NCBI RefSeq assembly: GCF_000620765.1
Contig: NZ_JIAK01000005.1
Location: forward strand, 1 to 64,000
Length of the DNA stretch: 64,000 nt
Source: Desulfovermiculus halophilus DSM 18834
Lineage (GTDB): Bacteria > Desulfobacterota > Desulfovibrionia > Desulfovibrionales > Desulfothermaceae
Direction: 5' to 3'
Below the pieces are notes generated by a model, which did no database searches, was not told the origin of the DNA, and saw only the letters and a list, made by a program, of their open reading frames with translations. The position numbers were made by a program, and so were the translations under genes. This document shows positions 1 to 7,471 of the stretch, piece after piece. Within the stretch, counting starts at the first letter, position 1; the number at the start of each line of letters is the position of its first letter.

Positions 1-239
1 ACGAAGACTTGCACGATCTCGTGGCCCAAAGATATGAACATGCATCCACCATCATTACAAGCAACCTTGATTTCCAGGAATGGGACCGGGCCTTTGAAAA
101 CAAGCTTTTGGGATCAGCTACCATCGATAGACTCCGGCATGATGCCTACCTGGTCTATTTGGATGGGCCCAGCTACAGGAAACCAAAGCCAAACCAAGCT
201 CTCAAAAAAGAGGTGGAAAAAAGCCAAAAATCAGCCTAA
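1..239 (+). CDS. istB: IS21-family helper ATPase IstB, C-terminal fragment
   Basis: This is the 3' end of an IstB gene whose start lies outside the window. The frame is open from base 3 and ends at TAA 237-239. The visible residues (ITSNLDFQEW, then DRLRHDAYLVYLDGPSYR) match the C-terminal part of IstB, the AAA+ protein that helps the IstA transposase capture target DNA in IS21-type elements. IstA would lie upstream, outside the window. The spaced terminal repeats just downstream (281-353) fit the right end of the same element. Whether the whole element is intact cannot be judged from here. Confidence 0.85.
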   Translation, partial: EDLHDLVAQRYEHASTIITSNLDFQEWDRAFENKLLGSATIDRLRHDAYLVYLDGPSYRKPKPNQALKKEVEKSQKSA

Positions 240-280
240 AAAATGGGGGGTTCGCAACCTCAAGATGGCCACTTAAAACT

Positions 281-353
281 GGCCCCATTAGGGCGATCAT
301 AGGGTGGCCCGATTAGCCGATCATGGGTGGCTCCATTGGGGTGGTCAATGACA
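281..353. repeat. IS21-type right end: three ~24-bp spaced terminal repeats
   Basis: Three related blocks start at about 281, 305 and 329. Each opens with GGCCCCATT, GGCCCGATT or GGCTCCATT and contains a GATCAT or GGTCAAT core, so the period is about 24 bp. IS21-family elements are known for multiple internal repeats near each terminus and for ends closing with CA. A CA at 352-353 could be the outer boundary. The exact boundary and target duplication cannot be set because the left end is outside the window. Confidence 0.7.
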
Positions 354-410
354 GGGGGGGCAAAGCACGCAAGATTCTCCCAGAGATGGGGGATGCAGTG
401 CTGCTTAATG

Positions 411-426
411 TGGCATGTTCCTTGCT
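411..426 (+). promoter_or_regulatory. sigma-54 promoter of glnA
   Basis: TGGCAT (411-416), a 5-base spacer and TTGCT (422-426) give GG and GC exactly 10 bases apart, the -24/-12 pattern of RpoN promoters. Transcription would begin near 437, about 38 bases before the glnA start. This fits the usual NtrC/RpoN control of glutamine synthetase. I see no convincing NtrC palindrome in the short stretch between the insertion-element end and the promoter. Confidence 0.8.
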
Positions 427-474
427 TAGCTATCTTTAGCAATTATTGATGCACATGTATGAAGGAGGCATCCT

Positions 475-1887
475 ATGACCCCGAAAGAGGTGGTGAGCTT
501 TGCTCAAGAGCAGGGGGCAAAAATGGTGGATTTCCGGTTCTTGGACTTCCCGGGAATCTGGCAGCACTTTTCCATCCCCATGAGCGAGTTTGACGAAAGT
601 TCCTTTGAGGACGGCTTTGGTTTCGACGGATCCAGCATCCGCGGATGGCTGCCCATCAACGCCAGCGACATGCTGGTGGTTCCGGATCCGAGCACAGCCT
701 TGATGGACCCATTCACCAAGGTGCCCACTTTGACCTTGATCGGGAATATCGTCGACCCGGTGACCAAGGAAAAGTACTCCCGGGATCCCAGATATATCGC
801 CCAGAAGGCCGAGGAGTATTTGAGGTTCACCGGTATTGGAGATACCGCCTTTATCGGTCCAGAAGCGGAGTTCTTCATCTTTGACGATATCCGCTATGAC
901 TCGGCATCCAATTTCGGGTTCTATTCCATAGATTCATCTGAAGGGATTTGGAATACAGGCCGGGATGAAAGGCCGAACTTGGGCTATAAACCGCGGCACA
1001 AAGAAGGGTATTTCCCGGTTCCCCCCACGGATTCCTTAAACGACATGCGAAACGAAATGGTTCTGCAGATGCAGGATCTTGGGATCCGTGTCGAATGCCA
1101 GCACCACGAGGTGGCTACCGCCGGACAGGCGGAGATCGATATGCGCTTTGCCCCGTTGGTGGCCATGGGCGATCAGCTGATGTGGTTTAAGTACATCATC
1201 AAGAATGTGGCCCGGTCGCACAACAAAACGGTGACATTCATGCCCAAGCCCTTGTTCGGGGACAATGGGTCAGGCATGCATACCCACCTGTCCATCTGGA
1301 AGGACGGAGAGCCCCTGTTCGCCGGAGATCAGTACGCGGGGTTAAGCGAAATGGCCATGCACGCCGTGGGCGGAGTGCTTAAACACGCCAAGGCCCTGTG
1401 CGCCCTGACCAATCCGACCACGAATTCCTACAAGCGGCTGGTCCCAGGTTACGAAGCCCCGGTCAACCTGGCCTACTCCAGCCGAAACCGGAGTGCGGCC
1501 CTGCGGATACCCATGTACTCCGATTCACCCAAGGCCAAGCGGATCGAGATCCGTTTTCCGGATCCGTCGTGCAACGGCTATATGGCCTTCAGCGCTATGC
1601 TCATGGCCGCCATCGACGGGATAGAAAAGCGTATCGATCCAGGAGAGCCTCTGGACAAGGACATTTATTCCCTGAGCCCGGAAGAGCTCACAAACGTCCC
1701 ATCCACCCCCGGGTCTCTGGACGAGGCCCTGGCTGCACTGGAAGAGGATCATGAGTTCTTGTGCCAGGGGGATGTCTTTACTGAAGACGTGATCCAGGCC
1801 TGGATCACGTACAAGCGAAACAGTGAGGTCGACCCGGTCCGGTTGCGGCCCCATCCGTACGAGTTCATGCTCTATTACGACATATGA
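475..1887 (+). CDS. glnA: type I glutamine synthetase
   Basis: This enzyme condenses glutamate and ammonia to glutamine with ATP and is the entry point of ammonia assimilation. At 470 residues it has the length of GSI enzymes and forms cytosolic dodecamers. The N-terminal DGSS region, the metal and ammonium-site segment around AEFFIFD, the [12 protein letters not shown] segment and the R-rich NRSAALRIP stretch are all present. Tyr398 in the DIYSL segment is at the place of the adenylylated tyrosine of GSI-beta enzymes, in keeping with glnE next door. A strong ribosome site (GAAGGAGG, 461-468) supports the ATG at 475. A sigma-54 promoter lies upstream and a hairpin terminator follows. Confidence 0.97.
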   Translation: MTPKEVVSFAQEQGAKMVDFRFLDFPGIWQHFSIPMSEFDESSFEDGFGFDGSSIRGWLPINASDMLVVPDPSTALMDPFTKVPTLTLIGNIVDPVTKEKYSRDPRYIAQKAEEYLRFTGIGDTAFIGPEAEFFIFDDIRYDSASNFGFYSIDSSEGIWNTGRDERPNLGYKPRHKEGYFPVPPTDSLNDMRNEMVLQMQDLGIRVECQHHEVATAGQAEIDMRFAPLVAMGDQLMWFKYIIKNVARSHNKTVTFMPKPLFGDNGSGMHTHLSIWKDGEPLFAGDQYAGLSEMAMHAVGGVLKHAKALCALTNPTTNSYKRLVPGYEAPVNLAYSSRNRSAALRIPMYSDSPKAKRIEIRFPDPSCNGYMAFSAMLMAAIDGIEKRIDPGEPLDKDIYSLSPEELTNVPSTPGSLDEALAALEEDHEFLCQGDVFTEDVIQAWITYKRNSEVDPVRLRPHPYEFMLYYDI

Positions 1888-1965
1888 CCCGGGGGGCTTC
1901 GACCCAGCCTGTGGATTGTGACGTTTGCTGGGTCCAAGGGCTGGAATGGAAATCAGAAGCATACA

Positions 1966-1997
1966 GGGAACGGCCATCCGGGCAGTTCCCTTTTTTT
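1966..1997 (+). terminator. Rho-independent terminator of glnA
   Basis: GGGAAC (1966-1971) pairs with GTTCCC (1985-1990) and is followed directly by seven T (1991-1997). It separates glnA from glnE. It also argues against a glnE start upstream of it, because the open frame extends back through the hairpin. Confidence 0.8.
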
Positions 1998-2019
1998 GCC
2001 TGCCAACAGATGGGGAAGG

Positions 2020-4716
2020 ATGAGAACACAGCAGCCCACCACTCCGGATTTGGACCGATTGCGGACAGGGTCCCGGTATTTGGCCAGGCTGCTGCACAAC
2101 GAGGAGCTCGTGCACTGGCTGATGCACAAGCGCGCCCTGTGGCGCAAGGTTCCTCTTCCTGAGCTGTATCGGGAGCTTCACCAGAGCTGCACCCAGTGTG
2201 CGACCTTTACAGATGTGGCCCTCGCCTTCCGGGCATTTAAGCAGCGGCATTTCGCCCGCTTGGCCGGACGGGACGCCTTCGGGCTGGCCGATTTCTCCGA
2301 GGTCGTCTCCCAGGTCGGCGATCTGGCCCGGGCCTGTCTGCAGGCAGGATTGCACCTGCTCGACTCCAGGCCGGATCTATGGACGGATGCTTCCGCCCTG
2401 GATCCGGACATACTGCACAAGGGGGCGGGGCACCTCGGGGTCCTGGGGCTGGGCAAGCTGGGCGGCGATGAACTCAATTTTGTCTCCGACATCGATCTGA
2501 TGTTTGTGCATGACCTCTCTAGACAGGGTGGAGCCGGACAAGGCGGATACAAACCGGTCCTGCGCCGGTTGAGTCAGGCCTTGATTCGGCTTGTGTCCGA
2601 ACAGGTCGGCGGAGATCGGGTGTTTATCGTTGACATGCGCCTGCGGCCGGGAGGCAGGGAGGGAGAGATGGTGGTCTCAGTGGATCAAGCCCTGAATCAC
2701 TATCAGATCCATGGCCGGTCCTGGGAGCGCCAAGCGTTGCTCAAGGCCAGACCTGTCGCCGGTCAGCGGGGCATCGGCAACAGCTTCCTGGATCAGATTC
2801 GACCCTTTGTTTTCCGTCGCTTTCTCGACTTTCAGGCCCTGGACGAGCTCAAGGCGATGCGCGATCACGTCCTGGATGAGGCCCGGGGCAGGGAAGACGC
2901 CCCTTTTAACCTCAAGCTGGGAGTGGGCGGGATCCGGGAAGTAGAGTTTGTGGTCCAGTCCATGCAGCTTGTGTACGGCGGACGTCATCCCGGGCTTGAC
3001 GAGCCGAACACCTTGCGCTGCCTCCAGGTGCTGACCAGTCTGGGGCTCATGCCCAGGGAAGCGGCAGATTCCCTGTCCTCTGCCTATATTCTGCTTCGAA
3101 GAACAGAACACTGGGTGCAGCTGGAGAGCAATCGGCAGACCCATGTCCTGCCCCGGTCTGACCAGGATATGGATCGATTGGCCGCGGTCCTCGGATTTTC
3201 GTCCGGTGCAGAGCTGTCCCGAACGCTGCAGGAGGTGCGCGACGAGGTGCACTCCCACTTCAGTGCCCTTTTCCGCCCCTCAGCCAGTGTTCAGGATCCG
3301 GGCCCCGGGGAAGAGGCCGGGAGCTGGGGGGCACGCATGGCCGAGGACATAGTGTCCTGTCCTCCATTTCGCCGGGAAGTCCGCAAGGCTGTCCAGGCAG
3401 CCGCTAGCCGTCTGGAAAAAACCGGGGACAAGGGGGACGGCAATGCCTGGAGCATCCGGGTCGGCGAGCTGCTGCATAAGGCCGGTGTCCGGCCCGGCTT
3501 GACGGTTTTGCTGAACCGGGCCCCGTGGTGGCTGGAACACGTCATGTACGCCACTGCTGTTTCCCGGTTCGTATCCTCCCTGCTGCTGCACCAACCCAGC
3601 CTGCTTGAAGGCCTGCCCGAGAATGAGCTCTCCGGACCGGATCCTCTCTGGGCGGACAGGGCCTGGAGCATTGTGCATCGGGAACGGGGTTATGAACAGA
3701 GACTGGAGTGGATTCGCAGACTGAAAAATGAGCGGATGCTGGAAATCGTGGTCAACGATCTGCGGGGCTGGTTCGGCCCGGCCGGGGCGGAAGAGGAATT
3801 GACCGCCCTGGCCGACTGGACGATTCAAGCCACGTGGGAGGCCGTTGTCAGCCACTATGTTCCGGATCTCAAGCTGCCGATTGCTGTTCTGGGCTTGGGC
3901 AAGCTGGGAAGCCGGGAGATGGGGTATCTGTCCGATGTGGATCTGATGTTTGTCTGTGCCCTTGAACAGGATACAGACCAAATCCCGGCTCGGATGGTCA
4001 AGCTCATCCAGCGCTTCATGCGCATGGTAAGCACTCCCCTGCAGGAAGGGCCCGGCTATGTGGTTGATGCTCAAATCCGGCCCTCTGGGACCTATGGCCC
4101 GCTTATTGTCAGCGTTTCCAGGTGGTTGGGGTATTACCACCGGGAGGCGGACGTCTGGGAGATCCAAGCCTTGCTGCGCATGCGGGCGGTGGGAGGAAAC
4201 AGCAGTCTGGGGCAGCAGCTGGAGGAAGAGGCAGGGGAGATATGTGCCAAACCCAGAGCCAGAGAGGCGGTCTGGCCCAGACTATGCCAGCTCCGACAGC
4301 GTATGGAGGTGGAGCGGAGCAGGGAGACACGGTCAACCCTGGATCTCAAACTGGGTCCGGGGGGACTTGCTGACGTGGAATTCCTGATTCAGGGAGTGCA
4401 GTTGACCCGAGGTGGGAGACAGATGCGGGCCCTGGGGGTCATTGACCTGATTGACATGCTCGGTCCTGAAGCCGGGCTTTCAACTTTGCACCTGGACGCA
4501 CTGCGCAAGTGGTATGTTGCTCTGCGCAGCCTGGAGCTCCGGCTGCAACTTTTGACCAATCAGGCCTGGCCCCTGATCAGCCGGGATACGTTCATCCGGC
4601 TGCAAGAAAACGGGCTGTGGCCGCCGGGGAAGGCTGGGACCTCCATCCGGGAATGGAGCGATATTCAGGTGGGCAGACGAGAGATTCGAAAGATGTGGGA
4701 AAGGATGTGTGTGTAG
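2020..4716 (+). CDS. glnE: bifunctional glutamine synthetase adenylyltransferase / deadenylase
   Basis: GlnE adds AMP to, and removes it from, the regulatory tyrosine of GlnA in response to glutamine and PII. Two nucleotidyltransferase modules are visible. The N-terminal deadenylylating one has GLGKLGG near residue 142 and SDIDLMF near 157. The C-terminal adenylylating one has GLGKLGS near 623 and SDVDLMF near 638. A helical GlnD-PII-linked segment lies between them. From ATG 2020 the protein is 898 residues, slightly shorter than E. coli GlnE. The frame is open from 1918, but that part runs through the glnA terminator, so I prefer 2020; the GGGGAAGG just before it is closer to the ATG than usual. 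Its place after glnA, which carries the target tyrosine, supports the assignment. Confidence 0.93.
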   Translation: MRTQQPTTPDLDRLRTGSRYLARLLHNEELVHWLMHKRALWRKVPLPELYRELHQSCTQCATFTDVALAFRAFKQRHFARLAGRDAFGLADFSEVVSQVGDLARACLQAGLHLLDSRPDLWTDASALDPDILHKGAGHLGVLGLGKLGGDELNFVSDIDLMFVHDLSRQGGAGQGGYKPVLRRLSQALIRLVSEQVGGDRVFIVDMRLRPGGREGEMVVSVDQALNHYQIHGRSWERQALLKARPVAGQRGIGNSFLDQIRPFVFRRFLDFQALDELKAMRDHVLDEARGREDAPFNLKLGVGGIREVEFVVQSMQLVYGGRHPGLDEPNTLRCLQVLTSLGLMPREAADSLSSAYILLRRTEHWVQLESNRQTHVLPRSDQDMDRLAAVLGFSSGAELSRTLQEVRDEVHSHFSALFRPSASVQDPGPGEEAGSWGARMAEDIVSCPPFRREVRKAVQAAASRLEKTGDKGDGNAWSIRVGELLHKAGVRPGLTVLLNRAPWWLEHVMYATAVSRFVSSLLLHQPSLLEGLPENELSGPDPLWADRAWSIVHRERGYEQRLEWIRRLKNERMLEIVVNDLRGWFGPAGAEEELTALADWTIQATWEAVVSHYVPDLKLPIAVLGLGKLGSREMGYLSDVDLMFVCALEQDTDQIPARMVKLIQRFMRMVSTPLQEGPGYVVDAQIRPSGTYGPLIVSVSRWLGYYHREADVWEIQALLRMRAVGGNSSLGQQLEEEAGEICAKPRAREAVWPRLCQLRQRMEVERSRETRSTLDLKLGPGGLADVEFLIQGVQLTRGGRQMRALGVIDLIDMLGPEAGLSTLHLDALRKWYVALRSLELRLQLLTNQAWPLISRDTFIRLQENGLWPPGKAGTSIREWSDIQVGRREIRKMWERMCV

Positions 4717-4732
4717 TGGAGGAGGAAAGACT

Positions 4733-5863
4733 ATGTGCCGGTTATTTGCCCTCACCAGTCAGGAGCCGCAGTCGCCAATGACGGCCATCCAGGCCATGGA
4801 CGCCATGCGCGAGGGACACGACGGCTCCGGGGTGGGAATCATGCTCACCGATCTGGGTGGACCCTTTGAATATTTCAAGGGGGCGCCCATATTGTCCGGG
4901 ATCTTCAGCCAGGACGGCCTGAAGCGCCTGGACCAGTACATGATGAACATCGGATTCAAGACCAAGTACCGCCTGGGCTTCAAAGTGGCCAAGGAGCCGC
5001 CTTCCGGGGTCCCAAAGCGGGATATGTACCTCATTCGGGCCTATGATTATCCTGAAAACTGGGAAGAGCTGTCCCAGTCAGAGATTGAGCACCGGCTGCT
5101 CACCATCCGGCTCACCCTTCGCCAAATGGGGGAGGAGCACAAGGACATGATCGTGTTCAGCTTCTGGCCGGATGTGATTATGGTCAAGGAGATCGGAGAC
5201 CCTTATGAGGTGGCCGAGTATCTGCATCTGGACCACGAGGAACTGCAGGCCAGGGTGATTCTGGCCCAGGGACGGCAGAACACCAACTACGCCATCAATC
5301 TCTACGCCTGCCACCCCTTTTTCATTCAGGGAGTGGCCAGCATGACCAATGGGGAGAACACAGCCTTTGTCCCCATCAAGGAGTTCTTGAGCTCCCGGGG
5401 CTTTGCCGGGTACATGGGCTATGAATCCGACTCCGAGGTCTTTACCCACATCATGCATTACCTGCTAAACAGCCTAGGGCTTAAGCCGGAAGCCTACAAG
5501 CACATCATCACCCCCTTGCAGGAGGACGATCTGCGCGGACATCCAAACGCGGATTTCCTGCGCCGGCTGAAGCAGATTTGCCGGCGGTTGATCATCGACG
5601 GGCCCAACTGCGTTATCGGCTGCCTGCCGGACAAGTCGCTGTTCATGGTCCAGGACAGGAAGAAGCTGCGCCCTGGTGTGGTGGGGGGGAAGCCGGGATA
5701 CTACGCCCTGTCCTCGGAGATCTGCGGTGTGGATGCCGTGATTCCGGACGCAGATCAGCACAGGACGTTTCAGCCCATGCATCTGGACACCGCTATCATC
5801 AGCCGTGAGCGCCAGGAGGTTCGCATATGCTCGCAACTGGATCCCTTGTCCCGAGTTCATTAA
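4733..5863 (+). CDS. glutamate synthase amidotransferase subunit (class-II GATase, GltB domain 1 type)
   Basis: The protein starts MCRLFAL, so after removal of Met the Cys is the N-terminal nucleophile of Ntn-type glutamine amidotransferases. The DGSGVG segment and the RQNTNYAINLYACHPFF region fit a GltB/GlxB-type glutaminase domain on its own chain. It should release ammonia from glutamine for the synthase domain encoded next. ATG 4733 is chosen because GGAGGAGGAAAG (4718-4729) precedes it; the in-frame ATG at 4709 would put residues before the catalytic Cys. It begins 16 bases after glnE and its last 37 bases overlap the following gene, which suggests one transcript and coupled translation. 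Confidence 0.88.
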   Translation: MCRLFALTSQEPQSPMTAIQAMDAMREGHDGSGVGIMLTDLGGPFEYFKGAPILSGIFSQDGLKRLDQYMMNIGFKTKYRLGFKVAKEPPSGVPKRDMYLIRAYDYPENWEELSQSEIEHRLLTIRLTLRQMGEEHKDMIVFSFWPDVIMVKEIGDPYEVAEYLHLDHEELQARVILAQGRQNTNYAINLYACHPFFIQGVASMTNGENTAFVPIKEFLSSRGFAGYMGYESDSEVFTHIMHYLLNSLGLKPEAYKHIITPLQEDDLRGHPNADFLRRLKQICRRLIIDGPNCVIGCLPDKSLFMVQDRKKLRPGVVGGKPGYYALSSEICGVDAVIPDADQHRTFQPMHLDTAIISRERQEVRICSQLDPLSRVH

Positions 5864-7461
5864 GCATCAAGGATCTCCCCTGGCAGGTGCATTGGAGCAA
5901 GGAGCGCTGTACCCTGTGCGGCAGGTGTACTGCGGTTTGTCCGGTGCAGGCCATTGAGCTGGGCGTATTCCGCAAGCGTTCGGTGCAGGCTGATCTGAGC
6001 TTGGGGCATTCACCAAGCACGGCCCACAGCGTGTATCACGGCATCCGGCAGCGGATAGATCCCGCCTATGCCTGCGTCGGGTGCGCCATGTGCGCCCAGG
6101 TCTGCCCCAATGACGCCATTTTGCCCTATCGATCGGACGAGGCGGACAAGCTCAGGTTTCATGTCAATCGCGGCGGGCAGCCAAGGCGGAGAGGCGGACG
6201 GCGGAATGTGCCGGAAGGTGTTTTGGACCGGATCAAGTTCACCCGCATCTCCATGCTCACAGACCCGGCCCTGGACGCCGGCCGGCACGAGTTTGAGCTT
6301 CGCACCCTGCTGGGCAGGGTCCTTTCTCCGGAGGAGCAGATTGCGGCCTGGAAAGAGAACAGCTGGACCCCGCCGGTGCGGGAGATCTATCCCTTGATCA
6401 TTGGCTCCATGTCCTTTGGAGCCCTGTCTCCGAACATGTGGGAAGGATTGATGATGGGGGTGGCCTATCTGAACGAGGAGCTGGGCATGCCGGTGCGCAT
6501 GGCCACAGGCGAAGGGGGGTGTCCGCCGAGGCTGCTCAGGTCCAGGTTCTTGAAATACGTGATCCTGCAGATCGCCAGCGGATATTTCGGGTGGGACGAG
6601 ATCATTCACGCCCTGCCGGAAATGACCGAAGACCCTTGTGCTGTGGAGATCAAGTACGGACAGGGGGCCAAGCCCGGGGACGGAGGGCTTTTGATGTGGT
6701 ACAAGGTGAACAGGCTGATCGCAGCTATACGGGGGGTGCCCCCCGGGGTGAGCCTGCCCAGCCCGCCGACGCACCAGACCAAGTACTCCATTGAAGAAGC
6801 GGTGGCCAAAATGATCCAGTCCATGTCCATGGCCTGGGGGTTTCGAGTCCCGGTTTATCCCAAGATCTCCGCTACCTCGACCGCCTTGGCTGTATTGAAC
6901 AACCTGACCAGGAACGATTACGCGGCCGGGCTGGCCATTGACGGTGAAGACGGGGGGACAGGGGCGGCCTACAATGTGTCCATGGACCACATGGGGCACC
7001 CAATCGCCAGCAATCTGCGAGATTGCTACCTGAACCTGGTCAAGCTGGGCAAGCAGAACGAAATCCCCCTGTTTGCCGCCGGGGGGGTGGGCAAGCGGGG
7101 CAATCTGGCGGCCAATGCCGCGGCTTTGATCATGCTCGGAGCCAGCGGGGTGCAGATCGGCAAGTACGTGATGCAGGCCGGGGCTGGATGTCTGGGTTCG
7201 GAGACTGACCGGTGCAACATCTGCAACATCGGCCTGTGCCCCAAGGGGATCACCTCCCAGGATCCCCGACTGTATCGCCGTCTGGACCCGGAAAAGGTGG
7301 CTGAGCGGGTGGTGGATCTCTTTTTGTCTTTTGATACAGAGCTGCGCAAGATCGTGGCCCCTCTGGGCAGATCCACCTCCCTGCCCATAGGCATGTCCGA
7401 CGCCCTGGGGATTGATGACCCGAACATAGCCCAGCGGCTGCAAATACGGTATGTGGTGTGA
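5827..7461 (+). CDS. glutamate synthase FMN subunit with N-terminal ferredoxin domain
   Basis: This is the central, FMN-containing part of glutamate synthase as a separate chain of 544 residues, which makes glutamate from 2-oxoglutarate and ammonia. Near residues 28-39 and 83-94 there are two 4Fe-4S motifs (CTLCGRCTAVCP and CVGCAMCAQVCP). The TIM-barrel synthase follows, with SMSFGALS, GEGGCPP, KYGQGAKPGDGG and the DGEDGGTGAA flavin-site segment. CLGSETDRCNICNIGLC near residues 455-471 supplies the cysteines of the 3Fe-4S cluster. The layout is that of archaeal-type and anaerobe synthases rather than the 1500-residue GltB. It overlaps the amidotransferase gene by 37 bases. Confidence 0.9.
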   Translation: MLATGSLVPSSLSIKDLPWQVHWSKERCTLCGRCTAVCPVQAIELGVFRKRSVQADLSLGHSPSTAHSVYHGIRQRIDPAYACVGCAMCAQVCPNDAILPYRSDEADKLRFHVNRGGQPRRRGGRRNVPEGVLDRIKFTRISMLTDPALDAGRHEFELRTLLGRVLSPEEQIAAWKENSWTPPVREIYPLIIGSMSFGALSPNMWEGLMMGVAYLNEELGMPVRMATGEGGCPPRLLRSRFLKYVILQIASGYFGWDEIIHALPEMTEDPCAVEIKYGQGAKPGDGGLLMWYKVNRLIAAIRGVPPGVSLPSPPTHQTKYSIEEAVAKMIQSMSMAWGFRVPVYPKISATSTALAVLNNLTRNDYAAGLAIDGEDGGTGAAYNVSMDHMGHPIASNLRDCYLNLVKLGKQNEIPLFAAGGVGKRGNLAANAAALIMLGASGVQIGKYVMQAGAGCLGSETDRCNICNIGLCPKGITSQDPRLYRRLDPEKVAERVVDLFLSFDTELRKIVAPLGRSTSLPIGMSDALGIDDPNIAQRLQIRYVV

Positions 7462-7471
7462 GGTCAGTACA

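Noticed and set aside
1525-2355. 276-residue open frame antisense to glnA and glnE
   Set aside because: No ribosome site or domain; a typical shadow frame in GC-rich DNA.
2677-4167. Long minus-strand open frames opposite glnE
   Set aside because: They mirror the codon pattern of glnE and show no protein features.
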